A DNA stretch of 5,744 nucleotides, taken from Candidatus Latescibacterota bacterium (GTDB taxonomy: Bacteria; Blakebacterota; Blakebacteria; Blakebacterales; Blakebacteraceae). Location: positions 1 through 5,744 of the forward strand of contig JAGLTZ010000365.1 in assembly GCA_023135015.1 (NCBI GenBank). Reading direction: 5' to 3'. The notes beneath the pieces were generated by a model that had not been told where the DNA came from, did no database searches, and was given only the letters and a program-made list of their open reading frames with translations. Shown one piece after another: positions 1 to 5,744 of this stretch. The first letter of the stretch is position 1; each line of letters opens with the position of its first letter. Both the position numbers and the translations under genes were made by a program.

Positions 1-1569
1 CCCCTCCCTCTCATTAACAGCACCTCCCTTGTATCTCTCTTTCGCCCGCTGCAGCGAGCCCACAACCAGGCCCTCCATCTCTTTCTCCGTCTTTCCCCTT
101 GTCCTCAAGCTTACCAAGAGCGCGATCACAATGCTCCCGGCCATCCCGTAGAGTGCCCTGGTGTACTTGAAACCCCCCAATGGATCCACACCATGGGACA
201 ATGGGGTTACGAGCACCGGCCAGATGATCGAAAGGATCACCAGGAGTGACCCGCCCAGCAGCGTCCAGAAGGCGGCCGAGGGCGTGAATCTCTTCCAGTA
301 GGCACCCAGAACGATCGTGACCACCATGGCCGGAGTGACACACGCCGTAAACGCTCCATGGGCGACATATATCGAGTTGAATGACGCGAATACCGGAACC
401 AGCGCGATCCCCAGAAGAGCCGAAGAAAGCGACACGATGCGCGCTACCTTCAGATAGTGTCTGTCGGAGGATTTCTTCCGGATGTACGGCCTGTAGACAT
501 CATTAACAGCTATCGCCGAGACAGCGTTGATCAGCGTATCGATCGTCGACATCAGGGCGGCGGTGAGTGCGGCCATCACGAAACCGAACACACCCGGCTG
601 GCAGATCTTTCCTGCGACCAGTACGAAGATCTGATTGGGATCTACATCGGAGGGCAACAGCCCGTGGCTTACCATCGACCGCCCCAACCATCCCGCGTTC
701 GAGACCGCCAGGGCTGCCAGGGGCATGAGGATCAGTACGAGGGAGAGAAATGTTTTCTTCGTCTCCTTCACGCTCTTGAGCGACAGGAACCGCAGTATGA
801 ATCCCTGGTTCATCATGTAGAGGGCGAAGGTGTTGGCTATCCCGTCCTGCCAGAATATCCCGACAAAATGGAACGAGTGCGGCTCGTTGAATCGGGAGAA
901 AGGAAGCCTGTGGAGCAGAGGCAGCCCCGACCAGAACTCCCCCCAACCTCCCAGCACTTTCAGCCCCAGGCCGAAAAGGATAAAACCTGCGATCAGCAGG
1001 ATGACCCCCTGGGCGAGATCGGTCATTATCACCGAGGTCTGGCCTCCGACGGTAACGTAGACAGCGCAGATAACGGCTACGACAACAGCCGACCAGAGGA
1101 TATCGGTGCCGAGCATGGCGTTTAGGGCCACGCCCATCGTGTAGAGGTTGATGCCAATATATCCGATCATATAGAGCAAGATGATCGCCGTCGCCACGAT
1201 ACCGGTCCGATGATCGAATCTCTTCCTGAAATACTCCGGCACAGATGCCACTCTGTTGAAGTAGATTATCGGCAGCCAGCCCAGGAGCAGGAAACCCATG
1301 ACGATCCAGTCGTTCGTATACGCCATCGTGGAGGACATCCCGTACCTGAAACCAGCGGCCGAATACTTAATAAAGCTGTAGGAGCCGACCACCGAAGCCA
1401 CACAGCTGAAAGTGATCAGCCACCATGAAAATCGCTGGCCGCCGAAGAAGAAATCTTTGGTCGAGCGCGTGAATCTCGCGAAGAAGAACCCAAAACTGAA
1501 GATGAGTATGAAATATCCTACTATGACCCAGAAATCGAGGCGGGTTCCGATTACCGTAGTGGTATCCAT
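1..1569 (-). CDS. Sodium:solute symporter (SSS family), 3' end beyond the left edge
   Basis: Inner-membrane Na+-coupled secondary transporter with the LeuT fold; the substrate cannot be read from sequence. Reverse translation from ATG (1569-1567) gives 523 uninterrupted codons to the window edge, beginning MDTTTVIGTRLDFW. Hydrophobic segments recur throughout, for example residues 13-30, 84-103, 123-145, 157-173, 186-206, 273-290, 326-353, 378-396, 408-424, 433-455 and 471-487. Family hallmarks are the YVTVGGQTSVIMTDLAQGV stretch (171-189) and AALTAALMSTIDTLIN (333-348) followed by NDVYRPY. S341/T342 align with the Na+-ligand Ser/Thr pair known in PutP and vSGLT. The last residues in view (about 488-523) are charged and hydrophilic, so the protein is probably nearly complete; SSS proteins usually run 480-600 residues. 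The start abuts the stop of the upstream small membrane protein, with only a weak purine stretch before it, which suggests translational coupling. Family assignment is firm; substrate is unknown. Confidence 0.95.
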   Translation of the reverse strand, partial: MDTTTVIGTRLDFWVIVGYFILIFSFGFFFARFTRSTKDFFFGGQRFSWWLITFSCVASVVGSYSFIKYSAAGFRYGMSSTMAYTNDWIVMGFLLLGWLPIIYFNRVASVPEYFRKRFDHRTGIVATAIILLYMIGYIGINLYTMGVALNAMLGTDILWSAVVVAVICAVYVTVGGQTSVIMTDLAQGVILLIAGFILFGLGLKVLGGWGEFWSGLPLLHRLPFSRFNEPHSFHFVGIFWQDGIANTFALYMMNQGFILRFLSLKSVKETKKTFLSLVLILMPLAALAVSNAGWLGRSMVSHGLLPSDVDPNQIFVLVAGKICQPGVFGFVMAALTAALMSTIDTLINAVSAIAVNDVYRPYIRKKSSDRHYLKVARIVSLSSALLGIALVPVFASFNSIYVAHGAFTACVTPAMVVTIVLGAYWKRFTPSAAFWTLLGGSLLVILSIIWPVLVTPLSHGVDPLGGFKYTRALYGMAGSIVIALLVSLRTRGKTEKEMEGLVVGSLQRAKERYKGGAVNEREG

Positions 1570-1770
1570 CTATATCGTCCCGAGAGCGGACAGGTGCCAC
1601 AGCGTCTGCAGAACCAGGTAGAGGAAAAAGCCAAACACCATATAAATGACCGTCAGGCGGTCATCCCTCTTACTCCACGAATAATCACCAGAGCGCCAGG
1701 GAATGATGAACCCGAAGGCGAATATTATCCCCCCGACCAGGAACTGATAAACCAGAGAGCCGATGTTCAT
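1570..1770 (-). CDS. Small two-helix membrane protein, putative symporter partner
   Basis: A 66-residue protein with two predicted membrane helices, about residues 5-24 (SLVYQFLVGGIIFAFGFIIP) and 40-60 (rich in V, I, F, L, Y). They are joined by a short charged loop containing WRSGDYSWSKRDDR, so both ends probably lie on the same side of the membrane. ATG at 1770 is the only plausible start, because an in-frame TAG lies at 1785-1783. No strong ribosome binding site precedes it. Its TAG stop (1572-1570) is followed directly by the ATG of the SSS symporter. Several SSS transporters have a small membrane protein encoded just upstream (YhdT with PanF, YjcH with ActP, and the DUF4212 and DUF3311 families). 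I do not recognise this sequence as any of those families, so a role as accessory subunit is inferred from position and topology only. That it is a real gene is well supported by its membrane-protein composition and the exact abutment. Confidence 0.8.
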   Translation of the reverse strand: MNIGSLVYQFLVGGIIFAFGFIIPWRSGDYSWSKRDDRLTVIYMVFGFFLYLVLQTLWHLSALGTI

Positions 1771-1939
1771 ACCGCTACCGATCTAACTTACACCATGCCA
1801 TGTTCAGACAGTTCCCATCCGAAGTCTCCGATTGTGAACCAGATAGTGAATACAGGAGATGAAGTCTACTGGCAACCCCGCGCTCAGTGGAGTACTATCC
1901 TTACGGCCGTCCACACCTTATTGAAGAAAGGATCTGACT
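1771..1939. promoter_or_regulatory. Divergent intergenic region with presumed promoters for both transcription units
   Basis: This 169-bp spacer separates the minus-strand symporter unit from the plus-strand barrel/thrC unit, so both promoters should lie here. No convincing -35/-10 pair is visible on either strand. The best plus-strand -10-like hexamer is TATCCT (1896-1901), without a well-spaced -35. The heptamer GAAGTCT occurs twice in direct orientation, at 1821-1827 and 1861-1867, 40 bp apart. A short dyad CATGCCATG sits at 1794-1802. Any of these could be operator elements, but they are short enough to arise by chance. The plus-strand reading frame crossing this spacer lacks conserved features and is not called. 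Confidence 0.5.
1927..1932 (+). promoter_or_regulatory. Ribosome binding site of the barrel gene
   Basis: AAAGGA lies 7 nt before the GTG at 1940. This spacing supports the GTG as the true start, and the resulting protein begins with a complete signal peptide. Confidence 0.7.
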
Positions 1940-3262
1940 GTGACTGAGACTGTTAAAGCTATAAGATCTTATCCCCGAACAGCAGCACTGCTGATTTCAA
2001 CACTGTTTATCGTCTTCTCATCTACTGCGCCAGCCTCTGCGCAGATGACCGAATTCCAGCTCCCACCGGGCCAGCAGAGTGGCGGGAGCCTGAAGTTCGG
2101 GCCCGGGTACAGCAGAATCGGCGGGGAGAGTTTTATAAGTTTCAATATCGAGCCGGAACTCGCTTTCGGGAAGATAGGCGTGGGGCTGAGCATCCCGCTT
2201 CTGATCAGCACCGACACCTGGCAGATCCGGAAGATCGACTGGGACAGCAGCCGGGACTACACCAGGCTGATCCGTTACATCCGCTATGGTGTGAAGAGGG
2301 ACCCCGTCTACGTAAGGGTGGGAGAGCTGTCCAACACGCTCTTCGGCCACGGGTTTGTCGTCTATTACTACAACAACGCTCTGGACGACAACTACCCGAA
2401 GCGGGGAGTTCAGCTTGACCTCGACTTCGGCAAATTCGGTTTCGAGTCCCTCATCGGCAACCTGGGGCGGCCGGAACTTTACGGCGGCCGTGGCTACGTC
2501 CGACCATTGCGGTTCTTGCAGGCACCCGTCCCGATCATTAAGAACTTCGCAGTGGGACTGACATACATAACCGACAGGGACTCGCAGCTACAGGAACCTC
2601 TCTCAATTGTCGGTTTCGATCTTGAGCAGCCGCTGCTGCACAACGACATGATCGACCTCTATATCTACTTTGACTGGTCGAGTATCTCAGATTGGGATGA
2701 GACGGGACTTGAACGTGAGTACGGATCGGGATCCGCCTACGGAGTAGCGACCGATATCCGCGGCATCGCCGGGCTCTTTGCGCTGGGTGCCAAATTCGAG
2801 ATGCGCAATTTGAGTAAGGGTTTTACTTCCGGCCTCATCGGCCCGCTCTACGACGTCAACAAGAATGACATCCTGTATGAACTCCAGTACCAGGACAAAT
2901 CCAAGGGATGGTACGGGGAGATAGCGGGGAACGTCATCGGTAAAATCGGCATCCGGGGATCATACTTCCAGACAGGCAAAGATTCGGATATGGGCGACCA
3001 GTTCATACTCCATGCAGACGCAACAAATGTAATACCTGTATTTTCCGCCCAGGCCTATTTCGTGAAACAGAACATCCAGGAGGGGGGAGATCTCTTCAAG
3101 CTGGATGAGAACGCATTTACGATCGCCGAGATCGGATACAAGCTCAACCCCTTCACCAGGGTCCTGATGCGGTACGAGTGGTCATACGTGCTCGACGACA
3201 TGGGACAGTACATAACGCAGAAGCGTATCGAGCCGCGCGTCGAATTCAGCTGGGGATGGTAG
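1940..3262 (+). CDS. Exported outer-membrane beta-barrel protein of unknown function
   Basis: A 440-residue protein starting at GTG with a good ribosome binding site. Residues 1-34 form a Sec signal peptide: basic residues K6, R9 and R13, a hydrophobic core AALLISTLFIVF, and an AxA cleavage motif ASA before Q35. The mature chain has many alternating polar/hydrophobic, Gly- and aromatic-rich segments and no long helix. It ends in VEFSWGW, an alternating pattern with a terminal aromatic residue like the C-terminal signal recognised by the BAM machinery. The best-marked block is residues 124-156: YVRVGELSNTLFGHG, then YYYNN and a PKRG turn. It is followed by paired LDLDFGKFGFE strands and a GGRGYVRPL segment. 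Similar blocks occur, as far as I recall, in uncharacterised exported proteins of Bacteroidetes-like and candidate phyla. The function (porin, transporter or structural protein) is unknown. The stop at 3260-3262 is 4 nt before the proposed thrC start, so the two are probably co-transcribed. Confidence 0.85.
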   Translation: MTETVKAIRSYPRTAALLISTLFIVFSSTAPASAQMTEFQLPPGQQSGGSLKFGPGYSRIGGESFISFNIEPELAFGKIGVGLSIPLLISTDTWQIRKIDWDSSRDYTRLIRYIRYGVKRDPVYVRVGELSNTLFGHGFVVYYYNNALDDNYPKRGVQLDLDFGKFGFESLIGNLGRPELYGGRGYVRPLRFLQAPVPIIKNFAVGLTYITDRDSQLQEPLSIVGFDLEQPLLHNDMIDLYIYFDWSSISDWDETGLEREYGSGSAYGVATDIRGIAGLFALGAKFEMRNLSKGFTSGLIGPLYDVNKNDILYELQYQDKSKGWYGEIAGNVIGKIGIRGSYFQTGKDSDMGDQFILHADATNVIPVFSAQAYFVKQNIQEGGDLFKLDENAFTIAEIGYKLNPFTRVLMRYEWSYVLDDMGQYITQKRIEPRVEFSWGW

Positions 3263-3266
3263 ATAT

Positions 3267-4823
3267 ATTTCGGGTTACCGCGATACCAGAGGCCTCGATC
3301 ACACAGAACCTGCGTTCACCGATGTAATCATCAGGGGAATAGCCGGTGGAGGGGGACTGTACGTACCCGCTTCGCTGCCCACGCTTTCACCGGACGCCAT
3401 TCGATCTTTTCAGGGCCTCTCCTACCCGATCATCGCCGCCCGCCTCTTTCAGCTGTTCGAAGTGGATCTGCATACCGGGCGCACCCGTACGCTGATGGAG
3501 GCCGCATACGGCGATAATTTCGACACACCCTCAATAGTGCCTGTCGTGGAAGCGGCTCACGGCATGCACCTGCTTGAGCTCTGGCACGGGCCCACCGCCG
3601 CATTCAAGGATCTGGCGCTGCAGTGCATGCCCCTCTTCTTCTGTGAAGCGGCTGCCCGGAAAAGGAGATCCGGCGACCTGCAGGAGGATTACCTGATACT
3701 GGTGGCCACCTCTGGCGATACGGGCAAAGCCGCACTGGATGGATTCGCCGGCCGGGATCACGTGAGAATCGCCGTCTTCTACCCCTTCGAAGGGGTCTCG
3801 TATATCCAGAGGAAGCAGATGGTCACCCAGCAGGGTAGGAATATCTCTGTATTCGGAGTAGATGGTGATTTCGACGACTGCCAGGATGCGGTGAAGGCGG
3901 TATTCAACGACGCGGCATTCAACCGGGATCTGCGCAAGAGGTACCGACTGAGGCTCTCCTCAGCCAATTCGATCAACTGGGGGAGACTCCTCCCGCAGAT
4001 CGTGTACTATCTCAGCGCCTATGTGAGGATGGTCGACGCCGGAGCCGTCGAGGCCGGCCAGCCGATCGATATTTGCGTGCCGACCGGCAACTTCGGGAAC
4101 ATCCTTGCAGCCTATTACGCCAAGCGCATCGGTGTGCCGGTCGAGCGGCTTATATGCGCCAGCAATGAAAACAGGGTTCTTGCCGACTTCCTGGCAACAG
4201 GCGTCTACGACATCTCCGGGCGCACGATCATCAGGACTCCCTCTCCCTCGATGGACATCCTCATCTCGTCCAACCTCGAAAGGCTGCTTTTCGAAGTGAG
4301 CGGCGACCCGGAGAAGATCCGGAGGTGGGCCACGCAACTCGGCGAAGAAGGCCGCTTCCAGGTCGACTCCGCCACCTTCAGCGCAATCTGCAGCGATTTC
4401 TCGGGGGGATCCGTCACCAATGACGACTGTCTTGCCACCATCAGACAGGTCTACGACTCATGCGGCCGACTGCTCGACCCACACACGGCAGTCGCCTGGG
4501 AGATCGCTGAACGCTGCCGCGAAGAGAGACCGTTGCTTGTTGCCGCCACCGCACACTGGGCCAAGTTCGGCCGCGACGTATTCAGAGCACTCAAGGGAAT
4601 TCCGTATGAAGATCCCCTGCCCCGGGAGGCAGCCGGGCTCTCTGCTGCCCAGCTGTCCGGCAGGGTCGAGGAGATGGCGCCGGGAGCAGAGATCCCGCCG
4701 TGGCTTGCCGGACTCGACGTCCAGGAAGAACGTTTCAGTAAAGTGATAGACGGATCCGCCGAGGGAGTGAGAAGCGCTCTCCTCGATTGGCTTGAAGGAG
4801 GAGATCATGCGAGGCCTGAGTGA
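3267..4823 (+). CDS. thrC: Threonine synthase (PLP-dependent), start codon non-canonical or frameshifted
   Basis: Converts O-phospho-L-homoserine to L-threonine, the last step of threonine biosynthesis, in the cytosol. From ATT at 3267 the product has 518 residues, near the long ThrC forms such as yeast Thr4. The N-terminal threonine-synthase domain is visible in YRDTRG (4-9) and GGGGLYVP (27-34), matching the usual Y-STRG and DGGLYVP. The PLP lysine is K114 in HGPTAAFKD. TSGDTG (148-153), SSANSINWGR (231-240) and the PLP-phosphate loop PTGNFGN (272-278) follow, then DPHTAVAWE near the C-terminus. The first ATG/GTG/TTG in frame is GTG 3462, which would delete 65 residues including the conserved N-terminal motifs, so the true start lies upstream. 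The frame is open back to a TAA at 3213 but contains only ATT 3267 at a sensible position. Alternatively, ATG 3256 plus a one-base shift would also join it. The 3' end overlaps the following reductase gene by 17 nt. Function is firm; the start is not. Confidence 0.93.
   Translation: MSGYRDTRGLDHTEPAFTDVIIRGIAGGGGLYVPASLPTLSPDAIRSFQGLSYPIIAARLFQLFEVDLHTGRTRTLMEAAYGDNFDTPSIVPVVEAAHGMHLLELWHGPTAAFKDLALQCMPLFFCEAAARKRRSGDLQEDYLILVATSGDTGKAALDGFAGRDHVRIAVFYPFEGVSYIQRKQMVTQQGRNISVFGVDGDFDDCQDAVKAVFNDAAFNRDLRKRYRLRLSSANSINWGRLLPQIVYYLSAYVRMVDAGAVEAGQPIDICVPTGNFGNILAAYYAKRIGVPVERLICASNENRVLADFLATGVYDISGRTIIRTPSPSMDILISSNLERLLFEVSGDPEKIRRWATQLGEEGRFQVDSATFSAICSDFSGGSVTNDDCLATIRQVYDSCGRLLDPHTAVAWEIAERCREERPLLVAATAHWAKFGRDVFRALKGIPYEDPLPREAAGLSAAQLSGRVEEMAPGAEIPPWLAGLDVQEERFSKVIDGSAEGVRSALLDWLEGGDHARPE
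4795..4801 (+). promoter_or_regulatory. Strong ribosome binding site that fixes the SDR start
   Basis: AAGGAGG, a near-perfect Shine-Dalgarno sequence, lies inside the end of thrC, 5 nt before ATG 4807. It overlaps the alternative in-frame TTG at 4792, so ATG 4807 is the better start. Confidence 0.85.
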
Positions 4824-5562
4824 TAAACGTGTCCTTATCACCGGCGGGGCCGGTGGGATAGGCAGAGCGACCGCCGTGCGGTTTCTCGAGGAGAAATCGC
4901 GGGTAGTGATTCTGGACCGGGACGATTCTGCACTGGCCGGGGCCATGGACGACCTACCCCGATTGAGCGGTTCGATCAGAGCTGATGTCTCCGACCCCGA
5001 TGACCTCGCCCATGCCTTCTCCGAAGTACGCGATCTGCTGGACGGCCTGGACATCCTAATAAACAACGCCGGGATCAGCACGAGGCGTCGCTTCCTGGAT
5101 ATATCGCCCCAGCAGTGGCGGCAAACGATAGAGACCAATCTCAATGGAGTATTTTATTCAGCTCAGCAGGCGGCCCGGCTCATGCTCGAAGGTGAGGGTG
5201 GGGTAATCCTGAACATGGCCTCTACGAACGCGCTTGTCGGATATCACTACTACGCCGATTACAACACCTCCAAAGCCGGTGTTCTGGAGCTGACCCGTTC
5301 CATGGCGCTCGAGCTGGCTCCGATGGTGCGCGTCAACGCCGTCTGCCCCGGATTCATCCTGACCCCGATGCAGGAGGCGGAGTACACAACGGAAATGCAG
5401 CAGACATACGCCGGCAAACTGCCTCTGAACAGGCTGGGACGGCCCGAGGACGTAGCAGCCCTGTTCGCTTTCCTCGCTTCCGACGACGCGGCCTTCATCA
5501 CCGGTCACTACTTCGTGATTGACGGAGGAGAGATTGCGGGAGGGCTGGCCAGCCAGCCATAA
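4807..5562 (+). CDS. Short-chain dehydrogenase/reductase (classical SDR)
   Basis: A cytosolic NAD(P)(H)-dependent oxidoreductase of 251 residues, the usual classical SDR length. The Rossmann glycine motif TGGAGGIG is at 12-19. D37 at the end of the second strand (VVILDRDD) favours NAD(H) over NADP(H). ADVSD (59-63) packs near the adenine, and NNAG is at 86-89. The catalytic tetrad N111-S139-Y152-K156 is complete, with YNTSK as the YxxxK motif. VRVNAVCPGF (174-183) and the C-terminal FITGHYFVIDGG are typical of FabG and glucose/sorbitol-dehydrogenase-like members. The substrate cannot be assigned, and FabG is not claimed because acyl-carrier-protein reductases normally prefer NADPH. ATG 4807 is chosen over TTG 4792 because of the strong ribosome binding site. 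The gene overlaps thrC by 17 nt, implying coupled translation from one mRNA. Confidence 0.93.
   Translation: MRGLSDKRVLITGGAGGIGRATAVRFLEEKSRVVILDRDDSALAGAMDDLPRLSGSIRADVSDPDDLAHAFSEVRDLLDGLDILINNAGISTRRRFLDISPQQWRQTIETNLNGVFYSAQQAARLMLEGEGGVILNMASTNALVGYHYYADYNTSKAGVLELTRSMALELAPMVRVNAVCPGFILTPMQEAEYTTEMQQTYAGKLPLNRLGRPEDVAALFAFLASDDAAFITGHYFVIDGGEIAGGLASQP
5543..5558 (+). repeat. GC-rich inverted repeat at the 3' end of the SDR gene
   Basis: GGCTGG (5543-5548) can pair with CCAGCC (5553-5558) across a 4-nt loop. GGCTGGCCAGCC (5543-5554) is also a perfect 12-bp palindrome. It lies within the last codons of the reductase, encoding GLASQP, and ends just before TAA. No T-run follows (ATAAATAG), so it is not a standard intrinsic terminator. 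It might still act as a weak attenuating or mRNA-stabilising hairpin. Confidence 0.4.
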
Positions 5563-5616
5563 ATAGCGGAAAGGGGCGAAAGTAGGTCGACCGAGTCTCT
5601 GTTCGGCCCAGACACC

Positions 5617-5744
5617 TTGAGCCACATTGTCCCACCCCAGGTGGACGTCTACACCGACGGCGGCTGCGACCCCAACCCTGGCCCCGGCGGCTGGGGCGCA
5701 ATCATCCGCTGGGGCGACCGGGAATGGGTGCTCAGCGGCAACGA
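5617..5744 (+). CDS. rnhA: Ribonuclease HI, N-terminal fragment cut by the right edge
   Basis: Cleaves the RNA strand of RNA:DNA hybrids. The visible part contains [20 protein letters not shown], the characteristic first strand and glycine-rich turn of RNase HI. D14 (counting from TTG 5617) is the first catalytic, metal-binding Asp of the DEDD set, and [15 protein letters not shown] continues the second and third strands. The other catalytic residues lie beyond the window. The start is uncertain. TTG 5617 gives an 8-residue leader before [11 protein letters not shown] 5641 starts right at that motif, and neither has a clear ribosome binding site. An AGTAGGT purine stretch at 5581-5587 would better suit CTG 5599. 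The frame is the same as the preceding SDR, separated from it by TAA 5560-5562. Family assignment is confident despite the short length. Confidence 0.85.
   Translation, partial: MSHIVPPQVDVYTDGGCDPNPGPGGWGAIIRWGDREWVLSGN

Noticed and set aside
457..1125. Plus-strand open frame of 222 codons opposite the symporter
   Set aside because: Its product is rich in charged residues and shows no family motif, while the minus strand here encodes a continuous, motif-bearing SSS transporter. It is an antisense shadow.
1594..1947. Plus-strand open frame of 117 codons spanning the small membrane gene and the divergent spacer
   Set aside because: Low-quality composition, antisense to a convincing membrane protein, and overlapping the barrel start region. 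No ribosome binding site or recognisable motif.
3462..3464. GTG as start of threonine synthase
   Set aside because: It would remove the conserved N-terminal domain motifs encoded from 3276 to 3461, and no ribosome binding site precedes it (CAGCTGTTCGAA upstream).
4792..4794. TTG as start of the SDR gene
   Set aside because: It overlaps the Shine-Dalgarno sequence serving ATG 4807 and adds five residues (MKEEI) that are simply the translated ribosome binding site.
4458..5144. Minus-strand open frame of 228 codons opposite the thrC end and SDR start
   Set aside because: Ser/Arg-rich product typical of antisense frames. Both plus-strand genes here have complete catalytic motifs.
5543..5570. 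Intrinsic terminator after the SDR gene
   Set aside because: A stem-loop is present, but the following bases ATAAATAG contain no T-run, and the hairpin lies within the coding region.

Overview
The window looks like chromosomal DNA from a diderm (Gram-negative-type) bacterium. It encodes a Sec-exported protein with an aromatic C-terminus typical of outer-membrane beta-barrels, and it has Shine-Dalgarno-type ribosome binding sites. Coding density is high and base composition is moderately GC-rich, with fairly free use of AGG/AGA and ATA codons. I cannot assign a phylum. The style would fit an uncultured lineage of the Bacteroidetes/Gemmatimonadetes-type (FCB) group, but that is only an impression.

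Layout. The left third (1-1770) is a minus-strand unit of two genes: a 66-residue protein with two membrane segments, then a sodium:solute symporter (SSS family, LeuT fold). The stop codon of the first abuts the start codon of the second (TAG-ATG). The symporter is open at the left edge, with 523 codons in the window. A 169-bp divergent spacer (1771-1939) follows. The rest is a plus-strand unit: an uncharacterised exported beta-barrel protein (1940-3262), a threonine synthase (3267-4823), a classical short-chain dehydrogenase/reductase (4807-5562), and the first codons of ribonuclease HI at the right edge.

How the genes fit together. The small membrane protein and the symporter look like a two-part inner-membrane transport system, comparable in arrangement to YhdT/PanF or YjcH/ActP. 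The barrel, threonine synthase and reductase genes are packed with gaps or overlaps of a few bases, so they are probably co-transcribed. The reductase overlaps the threonine synthase by 17 nt behind a strong ribosome binding site. I see no obvious metabolic logic joining a barrel, ThrC and an SDR.

The main oddity is the 5' end of the threonine synthase. Conserved N-terminal-domain sequence extends about 65 codons upstream of the first ATG/GTG/TTG in frame, back to a point just after the barrel stop codon. This implies either a rare ATT start (3267) or a one-base frameshift after an ATG at 3256. I found no RNA genes, CRISPR arrays, insertion sequences or convincing intrinsic terminators. Nothing here clearly amounts to a new defence or mobile system. 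The best candidates for something undescribed are the small symporter partner and the barrel family.
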